Assembly (NCBI RefSeq): GCF_000950575.1
Contig: NZ_CP011005.1
Span: forward strand, 3,162,001 to 3,226,000
DNA: 64,000 nucleotides
Source of the DNA: Psychromicrobium lacuslunae
Lineage (GTDB): Bacteria; Actinomycetota; Actinomycetes; Actinomycetales; Micrococcaceae
Direction: 5' to 3'
Positions 9,247-17,874 of the stretch are shown piece by piece (the first letter of the stretch is position 1; every line of letters begins with the position of its first letter). The notes below the pieces were generated by a model. The model saw only the letters and a list, made by a program, of their open reading frames with translations. It was not told the DNA's origin and searched no databases. The position numbers were made by a program, and so were the translations under genes.

Positions 9247-9305
9247 TAGTAGCTTTCTGGCCGCCGGGCGCTAATGTCCGGTCAACCTATTGAGAGGAAT
9301 CGAAG

Positions 9306-10052
9306 ATGACGATTTTGCCTTTGTCAGGCCGTAGCGCCCTGGTCACCGGTGGTGCGGGAGGCATTGGTGCCGCCGTGGTCCGTGAACTCGCTAGCCTAGG
9401 CGCAAAGGTAACCATCGCTGACCTGACCGCCACCGAGGATTTAGCTGCCGAGGTCAAGGGTGATAGCTGGCAGCTCGATCTTAGTGACACCGCGGCCTTG
9501 GAAGAGCTCTCTTTGGATTTCGACATTCTGGTCAATAACGCCGGGATCCAGCGAGTGGCGCCCCTTGAGGAATATGACCCCGCGGTATTCCGCAAGATTC
9601 ACACCTTGATGTTGGAGGTCCCGTTTCTATTGATCCGCTCCGTTCTGCCGCAGATGTATGGCAAAGGCTGGGGGCGGATCATTAACATTTCCTCTGTCCA
9701 TGGTCTACGAGCTTCGGCTTTCAAAAGCGCCTACGTTTCGGCCAAACATGGCCTGGAAGGGTTATCGAAGGTGACCGCTCTGGAGGGTGGTCCACACGGG
9801 GTGACCAGTAATTGCGTCAATCCTGGCTATGTTCGGACGCCCTTGGTGGAATCGCAGATAGCCGACCAGGCGGTAGCTCATGGCATCCCGGAAGACGAAG
9901 TGTTGGCCAAGGTAATGCTGACCGAAAGTGCTATTAAGCGTTTAGTGGAGCCGCAGGAAGTTGCTTCCTTGGTGGCTTGGCTTGCCGGCCCCAAAGCCGG
10001 GATGGTGACCGGGGCTAGCTACACAATGGATGGCGGCTGGTCGGCTAAGTAG
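9306..10052 (+). CDS. 3-hydroxybutyrate dehydrogenase-like short-chain dehydrogenase
   Basis: A 248-aa classical SDR. NAD-binding motif TGGAGGIGAA (about 14-23), NNAG (around 77-80), catalytic Ser in INISSVHG, and the YVSAKHG Tyr-Lys pair are all present. The VNPGYVRTPLVESQI segment and QEVASLVAWLAGP tail match D-3-hydroxybutyrate dehydrogenases, which interconvert 3-hydroxybutyrate and acetoacetate with NAD. GAGAGGAATCGAAG precedes the ATG. Function is a family inference; other SDR activities remain possible. A terminator-like structure follows. Confidence 0.85.
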   Translation: MTILPLSGRSALVTGGAGGIGAAVVRELASLGAKVTIADLTATEDLAAEVKGDSWQLDLSDTAALEELSLDFDILVNNAGIQRVAPLEEYDPAVFRKIHTLMLEVPFLLIRSVLPQMYGKGWGRIINISSVHGLRASAFKSAYVSAKHGLEGLSKVTALEGGPHGVTSNCVNPGYVRTPLVESQIADQAVAHGIPEDEVLAKVMLTESAIKRLVEPQEVASLVAWLAGPKAGMVTGASYTMDGGWSAK

Positions 10053-10092
10053 CTGTGCCGATCCGATCCGTTGATCATCTGAGTTTTCCGGC

Positions 10093-10152
10093 GGCCAGCG
10101 CCCCTGAGCAGAAGGTCTGTGCTGACAGTCTGTCTCAAGGGCGCTGAGGCCA
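10093..10152. terminator. bidirectional terminator-like inverted repeat
   Basis: GGCCAGCGCCCCTGAG (from 10093) pairs with CTCAAGGGCGCTGAGGCC (to about 10152), with a small bulge and one mismatch, and is followed by AGTTTT on the plus strand. It lies between the convergent SDR and chaplin-like genes. Confidence 0.5.
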
Positions 10153-10155
10153 GTT

Positions 10156-12258
10156 TTACTCTGACTTTGCCACTGTATTCCGTCGGGTGGTCGCCAACAG
10201 CAGTGCGCCCAGCAGCAACATCAGCAGAGCTAACGCCGCCATGGTGGCCCCGGAGAACCCGGTATTGGCTAGCGCGCCAGCGGCCGAAACGACTGCTGCC
10301 GCTTGGCCGGTAACAGCTGTGTTCGGCCCGGGTTGGCTCGCCGGGTTGGCAGGACCTGCGGGAGTAGCCGGGGTTCCAGGTGTAGCAGGGGTGACCGGGG
10401 TAACGGGTGTTACCGGGGTGACCGGGGTAACGGGCGTCACCGGAGTGACCGGCGTCACCGGGGTAACGGGCGTCACCGGAGTGACCGGCGTCACCGGAAC
10501 ATTCACCGTCGGGTTGGTAGTTTCTGAATTTCCGATCACGCTAATCGCGTTTCCAGCCACGGTAAGCGGGATGATCGGATTCAGGCCAACCTGGTTGCCG
10601 CCGAGGAGCGAGCCAAGACCGTTAGTGGTCTGGCCACCCACCGGATTATTGCCCACAGCGCCGCCGATACCGTTGTTGGTGGTAGCACCGGTGACGGTGG
10701 AGTTGCCGACCCCGCTGATCGCGTTGCCAGCAATGGCTGCCGGCACGACTGGGTTGGCGCCGACTTGGTTGCCGCCTACTAAGGAACCGATACCACTGGT
10801 GTTTTGCCCAGCGATAGGAGCACCACCGGTGGCCGGTGCGATGCCATTATTGGTTTTCGAGCCGGTGACGGTGGAGTTACCGACCCCGCTAATGGCGTTG
10901 CCAGCAATGGCTGCCGGCACGAAGCCGTTAGCGCCGACCTGGTTGCCTCCTCCCAAGGAGGTCGTCCCGTTGGTGTTCTGCTGGCCCACGACGGCACCTC
11001 CCGTTGTAGGAGCAGCAGTGTTGATGCCGTTATTGGTGGTGGAGCCGGTGACGGTGGAGTTGCCGACGCCACTGATGGCGTTGCCAGCAATGGTTGCTGG
11101 TACGAAGCCGTTAGCGCCGACTTGGTTGCCGCCAAGGAGTGAGCCGAGACCGCTGGTGCTTTGGTTGCCCATCGGAGTGGCTGAGCCAACAGGGCCGCCG
11201 GATGCTTGTCCGATGCCGTTGTTCGTGGTGGAACCAGTTGCGGTGGAGTTACCGACGCCACTGATCGCGTTACCGGCAATGGCCATTGGTACGACCGGGT
11301 TGGCCATTACCTGGTTACCGCCGACGAGAGAACCGATGCCGGTGGTGTTTTGCTGCCCCACCACGGCGCCGCTATTGGCTGGAGCGGTGGCTGGAGCAGC
11401 TGCAGTGCCGATGCCATTATTGGTTTTCGAACCGGTGACGGTGGAGTTACCGACGCCGCTAATGGCATTACCGGAGATGGTTGCTGGCACGAGACCGTTG
11501 GCGCCGACTTGGTTGCCGCCAAGGACAGAGCCGAGACCGCTGGTGCTTTGGTTGCCCATCGGGACTGCCGTACCAACAGGGCCGCCGGATGCTTGCCCAA
11601 TACCGTTGTTGGTGGTGGAACCGGTAGCCGTCGAATTACCCACCACGCTGATCGCGTTACCGGAGATGGAGAGCGGTGCGACCAGATTGACCAGGCCCTG
11701 GTTACCGCCGCCTAGTGAGGTGGTGCCATTGGTGTTCTGCTGACCCACCACGGCGCCCCCCGTTGCTGGAGGAGCAGTTGTGCCGATGCCGTTATCGGTG
11801 GTGGAACCGGTGACGGTGGAGTTACCCACCCCGCTAATCGCGTTACCAGAAATGGTGATCGGCGCCGTCGCATTGACGAGCGCTTGATTGCCCGCCACCG
11901 CGCCTAACACCCCGCTAGTGCCCTGGGTACTCAGTGGCTTCGCGGTTCCAATCCCATTATTGGTAGTGGAGTTGGTCGCGTGTGATGTGCCAACCAGACT
12001 AATCGCATTGCCCGAGATGGACACCGGAAGGTTGAGATTAACGGCTGCTTGATTGCCGGCAGCCGTCCCTCCGGCACCGCTACTTGATTGGTTCGAAAGC
12101 CCGCCTAACAAAGACGAGGCTGTGGGGCTGGCCGCTGGCACGGCTTGAGCGCCCCCGGTGTTCGGCTGTTCGGCAGCCTGAGCTGCGGCAGCCCCGAGGA
12201 CCATAATGCCCCCGGTGAAGAGGGTTCCCCAAAGAACCCTTCGAATATTGCTGTGCAT
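10156..12258 (-). CDS. cysteine-free chaplin-like repeat surface protein with LANTG sorting signal
   Basis: A 700-aa secreted surface protein. A signal peptide ends near AAAAQAA. Nine tandem repeats of ~55-65 aa follow, each built on GNQ[26 protein letters not shown]. A (VTP)n stretch of about 14 units is a likely wall spacer. The C-terminus has LANTG, a hydrophobic helix and [10 protein letters not shown], a class E sortase-type (LAXTG) signal. The repeat recalls the chaplin core (P-x-CGN-x-x-x-x-x-G) but Ser/Ala replaces cysteine. Chaplins are amyloid surface-active proteins of Streptomyces. The ATG at 12258 is chosen for its AGGAGC; an upstream frame-start at 12282 lacks one. Role in hydrophobicity, adhesion or biofilm is inference. 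Confidence 0.8.
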   Translation of the reverse strand: MHSNIRRVLWGTLFTGGIMVLGAAAAQAAEQPNTGGAQAVPAASPTASSLLGGLSNQSSSGAGGTAAGNQAAVNLNLPVSISGNAISLVGTSHATNSTTNNGIGTAKPLSTQGTSGVLGAVAGNQALVNATAPITISGNAISGVGNSTVTGSTTDNGIGTTAPPATGGAVVGQQNTNGTTSLGGGNQGLVNLVAPLSISGNAISVVGNSTATGSTTNNGIGQASGGPVGTAVPMGNQSTSGLGSVLGGNQVGANGLVPATISGNAISGVGNSTVTGSKTNNGIGTAAAPATAPANSGAVVGQQNTTGIGSLVGGNQVMANPVVPMAIAGNAISGVGNSTATGSTTNNGIGQASGGPVGSATPMGNQSTSGLGSLLGGNQVGANGFVPATIAGNAISGVGNSTVTGSTTNNGINTAAPTTGGAVVGQQNTNGTTSLGGGNQVGANGFVPAAIAGNAISGVGNSTVTGSKTNNGIAPATGGAPIAGQNTSGIGSLVGGNQVGANPVVPAAIAGNAISGVGNSTVTGATTNNGIGGAVGNNPVGGQTTNGLGSLLGGNQVGLNPIIPLTVAGNAISVIGNSETTNPTVNVPVTPVTPVTPVTPVTPVTPVTPVTPVTPVTPVTPVTPATPGTPATPAGPANPASQPGPNTAVTGQAAAVVSAAGALANTGFSGATMAALALLMLLLGALLLATTRRNTVAKSE
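10384..10500 (-). repeat. 9-bp tandem repeat encoding (Val-Thr-Pro)n
   Basis: About a dozen or more 9-bp units alternate between forms of GTGACCGGG, GTAACGGGT and GTCACCGGA (plus strand) and encode the VTP spacer before the sorting signal. Synonymous variation between units suggests partial stabilisation, but copy number could still vary by slippage. Confidence 0.85.
10514..12057 (-). repeat. nine tandem 165-195-bp coding repeats
   Basis: Nine GNQ...GNAIS...GNS units occur in tandem inside the chaplin-like gene. Several neighbouring units are near-identical in DNA (for example those encoding [20 protein letters not shown] and [20 protein letters not shown]), which implies recent duplication or homogenisation. 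Unit boundaries fall at each GNQ codon triplet. Confidence 0.85.
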
Positions 12259-12334
12259 GATAAAGCTCCTGACTTGCATCAAAAATGAATAGTGAATGAA
12301 ACGATGTGTCCACCTAACGGCGGAGTGTTGTCAT

Positions 12335-13567
12335 TCAGTCAGGAGATGAACCAGGATCATCTGATAATGATTCTGGGCTGAAGGAACTGACCAATGTGGC
12401 CGGTTCTGAAAGTTCATGAAGTGAGGCTAGGAAGCTGTTGGACACCGTGGCAGCAAGGCTATTCGAAGTGCCACTTGAACCGTTCAAATTGATCGGAATC
12501 GGGCACGTTTGGCCGGGCGCAGTTGGCACGGGATGGCTCGGATTCGCCTGACCAGCAGGGGCGATCGGCTCGGCGGGCGGCGCGTTCTGTTGTGCTCCGT
12601 AGGGCAGCCCGGCAAACCATATCGACGAAAGCGTTGCGGAATTCTCCACCGCTGACTTTGCGGGAGCAGCAACTGTCGTCGCTCCTAGTGCTGCAGTTGC
12701 TTTGTTGTCCGCTACTTTCGTGGTCGACAGGTTGCCGGGCAGGCCAGCCGAGTTATCGGTTGATCCAGGGCCCATACCGGGAAGGACTCCCGGCGGAGTT
12801 ACCGCCGGTGGGGTGGCGTCGACCGGTTTCGTTGAGTCCGGCAATACCACCCCAGTGACCGGTAAAGCGGTGTTCACGGTCGGCAAGAGGTCATCAATCA
12901 CACCATTGATGACGCCGGAAACCGGGGGCAATGCTGCTCCGGCGACGGGGAGTTTGCTTAGCGGCGGCAGCACCTCGTTAACCAGCTGGTGAACGCTAAA
13001 AACCAGGGGCGCGCTGAGGCCTTGAACGGTGTTTTTCACCGACGAAGTGATCGGCTCAAGGGGCTTGAGGGCCGGCGCCAGCGGCGGTTCAATCAGCTGA
13101 TTGACAACAGTAGTCACCGGAGTGATCGGAGCGATCACTGTGGTCGGCTTACTCAAAGCACTGAGAGTTTGCTGCACTAGCGGGGTTTTGAGGGCCGTCG
13201 TCACGACCTTCGTTGGAGCGACGACTTCGGTAACCGAGCTAACCACCGCTGGCGTCTGCTTGGTTACCGATTGCACCGGCTCGATGAGATTCTTCACCGT
13301 ATGACCGACTTTACCGAGCAGCGAGTTAGCAGCGGAAGCATTTGAGGTCGCACTAGACGAGGAAGAGGAAGCCGTTGTGCCGACATCGGAGGCGGCCTGA
13401 GCCGTTTGCGCCCCGAGCACGCCGAGCAGGAAAGTTGCTGAGCCAGCTACTCCGAGCAAAGCGGCAAATCGCACTGCTCTGCGGAAATTTACGCCATCAC
13501 TTCGGGGCGTGCTCGGCTCGTCCTGACCACGCAGTTCCAGCTGGGAAGTCTCCACAGTGCGATTCAC
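12335..13567 (-). CDS. secreted Val/Pro/Ala-rich protein of unknown function
   Basis: A 410-aa protein I cannot assign to a family. A 28-residue polar N-region is followed by a hydrophobic stretch ending GAQTAQAAS, so it is probably a long signal peptide. The mature part is Ser-rich, then carries repeated Val/Thr/Pro-rich amphipathic pieces (VVAPTKVV, TTVIAPITPVTTVV, LIEPPLAPALKPLEPI). There is no C-terminal sorting motif. The GTG start follows GAGGGAGGAG. It lies 76 bases upstream of the chaplin-like gene on the same strand and is probably co-expressed, suggesting a partner in the same surface layer. Confidence 0.7.
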   Translation of the reverse strand: MNRTVETSQLELRGQDEPSTPRSDGVNFRRAVRFAALLGVAGSATFLLGVLGAQTAQAASDVGTTASSSSSSATSNASAANSLLGKVGHTVKNLIEPVQSVTKQTPAVVSSVTEVVAPTKVVTTALKTPLVQQTLSALSKPTTVIAPITPVTTVVNQLIEPPLAPALKPLEPITSSVKNTVQGLSAPLVFSVHQLVNEVLPPLSKLPVAGAALPPVSGVINGVIDDLLPTVNTALPVTGVVLPDSTKPVDATPPAVTPPGVLPGMGPGSTDNSAGLPGNLSTTKVADNKATAALGATTVAAPAKSAVENSATLSSIWFAGLPYGAQQNAPPAEPIAPAGQANPSHPVPTAPGQTCPIPINLNGSSGTSNSLAATVSNSFLASLHELSEPATLVSSFSPESLSDDPGSSPD

Positions 13568-13696
13568 CTCCTCCCTCTAGAGATAGCTCGACTTCTTTCA
13601 GAGTAGGACTCTGAAATAGGGCCGTCTAGGGGAGTGGCGATTTGTAACCGACTGGCTTATCCAACTGGCTACATTTAGCATGCTCGCAAACACGTC

Positions 13697-13722
13697 GAGA
13701 TAATACAAATTTGTTTTATCTC
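13697..13722. promoter_or_regulatory. 26-bp near-perfect palindrome upstream of the surface-protein operon
   Basis: GAGATAATACAAA (13697-13709) pairs with TTTGTTTTATCTC (13710-13722) with one mismatch. It sits in an AT-rich intergenic stretch 130 bases before the GTG of the Val/Pro-rich protein and 44 bases past the permease stop. It could be a repressor/activator operator; a terminator is less likely because no GC stem exists. Confidence 0.45.
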
Positions 13723-13765
13723 TATTTTACTTTTGTGCTAATTCTGCGTTATTCGACGGAATTGA

Positions 13766-15208
13766 TCAGTGAATATTCAGAACTTGCTGCAATGCTCCGA
13801 TGCCGAAGAAGATGAGGAACGCCGCGGCCACCACCCAGAGCAGTGGATGAATCTCCCGGGCTCGCCCCTGGAAGCTTCGGATCACCACATAGGAGATGAA
13901 ACCAGCTCCCAGTCCGTTGGCAATCGAGTAGGTGAAGGGCATCAGAATAAAGGTCAGGAATGCTGGAATGGCGATTCCCCAGTCGGCCCAATCAATCTTT
14001 CCGACCTGAGAGACCATCATGAAGCCCACCACGACTAGGGCCGGGGCCACCGCTTCGAAGGGAACCAATGAGATTAGCGGGGTGAAGAACATTGCGATGA
14101 GGAACAAGAAGCCGGTCACTATCGAGGCAATGCCGGTTCGTGCTCCTTCACCGATGCCAGCCCCCGACTCAACGTAAATCTGATTGGAAGAAACCGAGGC
14201 GCCGCCGCCGGCCACCGCACCAATCGCATCGACCAGCAGTACCCGATTGACGTCCGGAATGTTCCCTTTCTTGTCCACAGTGCCGGCTTCGTTGGCCAAG
14301 CCGACCATGGTTCCCATCGCATCGAAGAAGATGCTGAGCAGGATCGAGAAGGCCAGCAAGGTGGCTGCGACGCCGCCAAGGTGGACGAAGGAGCCGAAGA
14401 TATTAACTTGGCCAATCAGTGAAAGATCAGGGAGCGAGAAGTCCTTCAAGGCGGGCACCACAAGAGACCAGCCGAGCGGATTGCTAGTCTTACCATCGAA
14501 GCTCGGACCGATCTTGAAAATGAGTTCCAACAGATTGGCCAGCACCGTGGAGGCGATGACGCCAATCAAAATCGCGCCGCGCACCTTCCTGATCACCAAC
14601 ACGATGGTGAGCAGTAGCCCGACCACAAAGACCAGCGTTGGCCAGCCAATCAGTTTTCCATCAAAACCCAGCCCGACCGGCACCGTGGTACCAGCCACGT
14701 CTGGAATGCGCCGCACAAAGCCGGCGTTCACCAGGCCGATGAGCGCGATAAAGAGGCCGATGCCGACTACTATCGCCGTTTTGAGCCCTTCCGGAACTGC
14801 CTTGAAGACGGCCGTGCGGAAACCGGTGAGAACCAGGATCAGCATGGTCACACCGGAGATCATGATCAAGCCCATCATATCGGCCCAGCTCAGACCGGGG
14901 TGTGAGGCCACAGTCACCGCGACGAAGGCATTCACGCCAAGCCCGGTGGCGAGCGCGAAGGGGTGCCTTGCCCAAGCGCCCATCAGAATCGTCAGCACGC
15001 CGGCGACCAGTGCTGTCACGGCTGCTACCCGATTCGGGCCGAGTGAACCGCCGGTCGAGTCGGCGCCACCCAGGATGAGCGGGTTGAGCACCACGATGTA
15101 ACTCATCGCGAAGAAGGTGGCGAGACCGCCACGAATCTCGCGGGACAGCGTGGAACCGCGCTCCGAAACTTTAAAGTAGCGATCAAGGGCAACAGGTAAA
15201 CGGGCCAT
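13766..15208 (-). CDS. NCS2 family purine (guanine/hypoxanthine) permease, AzgA type
   Basis: A 480-aa polytopic membrane transporter expected to import guanine, hypoxanthine or adenine with protons. The N-terminus (LDRYFKVSERGSTLSREI, then RGGLATFFAMSYIVVLNP) is the hallmark of the AzgA/GhxP branch. Further motifs are GVNAFVAVTV around residue 80 and FDAMGTMVGLANEAGTVDKK near 290. About 12-14 hydrophobic segments, full length. Single gene, divergent from the CopC gene by 70 bases. Confidence 0.9.
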   Translation of the reverse strand: MARLPVALDRYFKVSERGSTLSREIRGGLATFFAMSYIVVLNPLILGGADSTGGSLGPNRVAAVTALVAGVLTILMGAWARHPFALATGLGVNAFVAVTVASHPGLSWADMMGLIMISGVTMLILVLTGFRTAVFKAVPEGLKTAIVVGIGLFIALIGLVNAGFVRRIPDVAGTTVPVGLGFDGKLIGWPTLVFVVGLLLTIVLVIRKVRGAILIGVIASTVLANLLELIFKIGPSFDGKTSNPLGWSLVVPALKDFSLPDLSLIGQVNIFGSFVHLGGVAATLLAFSILLSIFFDAMGTMVGLANEAGTVDKKGNIPDVNRVLLVDAIGAVAGGGASVSSNQIYVESGAGIGEGARTGIASIVTGFLFLIAMFFTPLISLVPFEAVAPALVVVGFMMVSQVGKIDWADWGIAIPAFLTFILMPFTYSIANGLGAGFISYVVIRSFQGRAREIHPLLWVVAAAFLIFFGIGALQQVLNIH

Positions 15209-15278
15209 GCCAGAATCCTAGCGCCAACCGCTCTACTGTCCTTAGTGATGACGCCCTCAGATGACGTAGCGTAGGTGT

Positions 15279-15863
15279 ATGCCTCAACTTTCGTTAGCTC
15301 AGCCCCGCAATTCCTTCGGACGGTTCGCCCTCGGCCTTCTGGTGTCCCTGGGGGTTTTGTTCAGCTTGCTGCTTTCTGCTCCGGCAGCTAGCGCCCACGA
15401 CTCGGTTGAGAGCACGAGTCCGGCCAATGGAGCGAAGATCGCCAGCATGCCTGAACAAGTGTCCTTGACCTTGAATAACACTCCGGCAGCCATTGGCTCC
15501 AAGATCGAAGTGAAGGATGCTAGCGGCACCAATTGGGCCAGTGGCGAGGTGTCAGTGCTCGATAAGGTGGCAAGCGAGCAACTGAAACCGGGTGCCCCGG
15601 CCGGTCAGTACACAGTTAATTGGCGCCTAGTCTCCTCAGATGGGCATCCCATCGATGGCAGCTTCAGCTTTACCGTCACCGGTGGCAGCACTGCGACTTC
15701 CGGGGCGACCCTTGGCTCTGCTGCTCCAGTGAGCTCTCCCGAACCCCAGAGTTCGACTGCCACCGGTGGCTTTCCCTGGCTGATCGTTATTGTTGCTGGG
15801 GTGGCCGTGCTAGTGCTGGTGGCGCTGTTCCTAGTGGTGCGGCGACTGCGAAAAGAACAGTAG
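15279..15863 (+). CDS. CopC domain copper-resistance protein
   Basis: A 194-aa secreted, membrane-anchored CopC/YcnJ-like protein. The signal peptide ends at PAASA, leaving His as the first mature residue (HDSVESTSPANG), the classical CopC copper ligand. Further conserved pieces are PEQVSLTLNN and WRLVSSDGHPIDGSFSFTV with the second His. A Ser/Thr linker and a C-terminal helix with RRLRKEQ anchor it outside the membrane. No CopD is adjacent. Copper binding is a family inference. Confidence 0.88.
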   Translation: MPQLSLAQPRNSFGRFALGLLVSLGVLFSLLLSAPAASAHDSVESTSPANGAKIASMPEQVSLTLNNTPAAIGSKIEVKDASGTNWASGEVSVLDKVASEQLKPGAPAGQYTVNWRLVSSDGHPIDGSFSFTVTGGSTATSGATLGSAAPVSSPEPQSSTATGGFPWLIVIVAGVAVLVLVALFLVVRRLRKEQ

Positions 15864-15881
15864 CTTGGCGATCCCAGCCGA

Positions 15882-15900
15882 GGCTGAGATTGGCTCAGCC
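15882..15900. terminator. hairpin between convergent genes
   Basis: GGCTGAG (15882-15888) and CTCAGCC (15894-15900) form a 7-bp stem with loop ATTGG between the CopC stop and the convergent FAD-protein stop. No long T-run, so termination strength is uncertain. Confidence 0.4.
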
Positions 15901-16470
15901 GAGCGCTGCTTGACTGGTCTCGCGCTGCAGACAGATTGCTTGGCTGACGTTCTTTGCCTGTAGCAGGATCTCGCGGGTGCTGGGAATGATGGCATCATTG
16001 ACGCCCACCAGATAAATGCCCAGTGCCCGCACTGCGGTAATCACATCCCGTCCGATCGCGATGCCCAAGGAGGCCAGAAAACGCCTCAGCTGATTCTGCG
16101 CGCAATGAGTCAGCACGATGTTGTCTGCGGAAAGCGCGCCCTCAGAGGTCTCAATCGTCCAACGCTGCGTGCTCAGGGGGTTAATGCTCAGTTCTTTGGC
16201 CTTCGCCCGGGTTCTGATGTCCAGGCTGTGACTGGAGGCGTAGTGCCTGAGTACCCGGAGCACCTCGCCGCGTTCGGTTAAGCTGCCCGGCTCGCTAACC
16301 TGGTGTTTCGCATTTGCTGTTCCGGTGCCGAAGAGTTCGCAATGATCCACCACGATGGAATTCACGCCGCGCCGACTCAACTCAGTTGCCACCGCCAGGC
16401 CAGAAAGACCGGAGCCAATCACCACCGTGGTGGTGCGTTCGGTGCATGGTGCACCATCTAGCTGGGTCAT
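15895..16470 (-). CDS. small FAD/NAD(P)-binding Rossmann protein
   Basis: A 191-aa protein with an N-terminal dinucleotide-binding motif (TTVVIGSGLSGLAVATELSR, residues about 13-32) followed by an acidic strand end (VVDHCE). It looks like the FAD-binding half of a flavoprotein monooxygenase or oxidoreductase, but is far too short to contain a full substrate domain. It may be a stand-alone small family or a degenerated gene; no frameshift is evident. It lies 51 bases downstream of the sugar-lactone oxidase gene, another flavoprotein, on the same strand. Confidence 0.65.
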   Translation of the reverse strand: MTQLDGAPCTERTTTVVIGSGLSGLAVATELSRRGVNSIVVDHCELFGTGTANAKHQVSEPGSLTERGEVLRVLRHYASSHSLDIRTRAKAKELSINPLSTQRWTIETSEGALSADNIVLTHCAQNQLRRFLASLGIAIGRDVITAVRALGIYLVGVNDAIIPSTREILLQAKNVSQAICLQRETSQAALG

Positions 16471-16521
16471 CGTGCTGGGCCTCCTTGGCTGCCGGTGCGT
16501 GATGGCAACACGTTCGAGTGG

Positions 16522-17874
16522 TTACGCGGACCTGGAAAGCAGTACGCGATCCAGGTAATCGTTGGTGAAGACGCCCCCCGGGTCAACACTATTTCGAAGC
16601 CTACAGAACTTCTCCATGGCTGGGTAGAGCTCAGCCAATTCTGTTGACTGGAGAAAATGCCACTTGCCCCAATGCGGTCGGCCTTGGTGGGCGACGAAGA
16701 TTTCCTGCGCGGCTTTGAAGAACTCGAAGGGGTCGGTCCGCCAGTATTGGTGCACCGCAATATAGCCGGTCTGCCGTCCGGAAGCGGTGGAGAGTGGGAT
16801 ATCGTCCGCAGCAGCGCAGCGCACCTCGATCGGGAAGGAGACATTGAATCTGCGTCGAGCGATCATCGCCTTGAGTTCTCGTAACACGGTGTCCAGCTCG
16901 CTGAAAGGCACAGCGAATTCCATCTCCCTGAATCGCACGCTGCGTTCGGTGGCGAAAACCTTATAAGACCGGTCGGTGTACTCACGGTTTCCAGTGAGTT
17001 TAGAAGCCATCCGATTGACCGTCGGGATGCTGCCGGGGAACACATTTGTGCCCCGGCAAATCGCGGCGAAGAGCTTGTTTGAAACCAGCACATCATCGAG
17101 CAAATGTTGGCTACGACTTAGCGGCCGAGCGCCTCGGCTCGGCCCGGTCCGCTGCCCCAGAGCGGTCCGGGTGTTCGACTTGGTCAGGGCAACTTCGGTG
17201 TGCGGGAACCAATAAAACTCGAAATGGTCGGCCTCAGCCATTCGTTTCGGGAGGGTTTCAAGGACCTGCTCCAGGGGCTCGGCGCGCTCCTGCGCATGCA
17301 GCTTGAAGCCGGGCACGCATTGCAGAGTGACTTGCACGATGATGCCCAGTGCGCCGAGGCCTACTCTGGCGGCTGAGAAGAGCTCAGGGTTGCGTGTTGC
17401 CGAGCACTCGAGGATCTCCCCGCTGCCGGTGACTAGGGTCAGACCCACCACCTGGGTGGCAATGCCGCCGAAGTTCAATCCGGTGCCGTGAGTTCCGGTC
17501 GAAATGGCGCCGGCAATGCTCTGTCGGTCAATATCTCCCATATTTGTCAGCGCCAAATCATAAGGTGCCAGCAGGGCCGGAATTCTGTGCAGCCGGGTAC
17601 CCGCGGCAAAAGTAGCCCGGCCAGTGACCCGGTCCACCGAGTGCAGTCCGCTCAGGTTACCCAGCTCAAGCAGATAGCCGTCAGTCAACGCGATATCGGT
17701 GAAACTGTGCCCGGCTCCCACCGCCTTTATCCGGCCACCGCGCTCAGCGGCTTGACCGATCAGTGTAACGATCTCTTGCACCGTGCTGGGCCGATTGATT
17801 CGCTCAGGCGTGCAACGCTGATCGCCGGCCCAGTTGTGCCAATCCTGGGTGTTTCTCGAAACCAGAGTGCTCAT
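16522..17874 (-). CDS. FAD-linked sugar-1,4-lactone oxidase (D-arabinono/L-gulono-lactone oxidase family)
   Basis: A 450-aa VAO-type flavoenzyme. The FAD-binding domain shows GRIKAVGAGHSFTDIALTDG (about 47-66) and GAISTGTHGTG (about 130-140). The C-terminal ALO domain includes EVRCAAADDIPLSTASGR and GRPHWGKWHFL. There is no covalent-FAD His at the usual GHSFTD site beyond the conserved His itself. Full length. It begins inside the stop of the deaminase gene (ATGA overlap), so they are translationally coupled. Physiological substrate (alditol, xylitol or an aldonolactone) unknown. Confidence 0.88.
   Translation of the reverse strand: MSTLVSRNTQDWHNWAGDQRCTPERINRPSTVQEIVTLIGQAAERGGRIKAVGAGHSFTDIALTDGYLLELGNLSGLHSVDRVTGRATFAAGTRLHRIPALLAPYDLALTNMGDIDRQSIAGAISTGTHGTGLNFGGIATQVVGLTLVTGSGEILECSATRNPELFSAARVGLGALGIIVQVTLQCVPGFKLHAQERAEPLEQVLETLPKRMAEADHFEFYWFPHTEVALTKSNTRTALGQRTGPSRGARPLSRSQHLLDDVLVSNKLFAAICRGTNVFPGSIPTVNRMASKLTGNREYTDRSYKVFATERSVRFREMEFAVPFSELDTVLRELKAMIARRRFNVSFPIEVRCAAADDIPLSTASGRQTGYIAVHQYWRTDPFEFFKAAQEIFVAHQGRPHWGKWHFLQSTELAELYPAMEKFCRLRNSVDPGGVFTNDYLDRVLLSRSA

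Noticed and set aside
10187-11743. A 518-aa open frame on the plus strand opposite the chaplin-like gene
   Set aside because: It is the antisense of the repeat region; its own repetitive Pro/Leu sequence follows from the opposite-strand repeats, and it has no ribosome-binding site or family features.
14184-15101. A 305-aa plus-strand open frame opposite the purine permease
   Set aside because: Shadow of a real, clearly recognised transporter gene; composition is typical of antisense frames in high-GC DNA.
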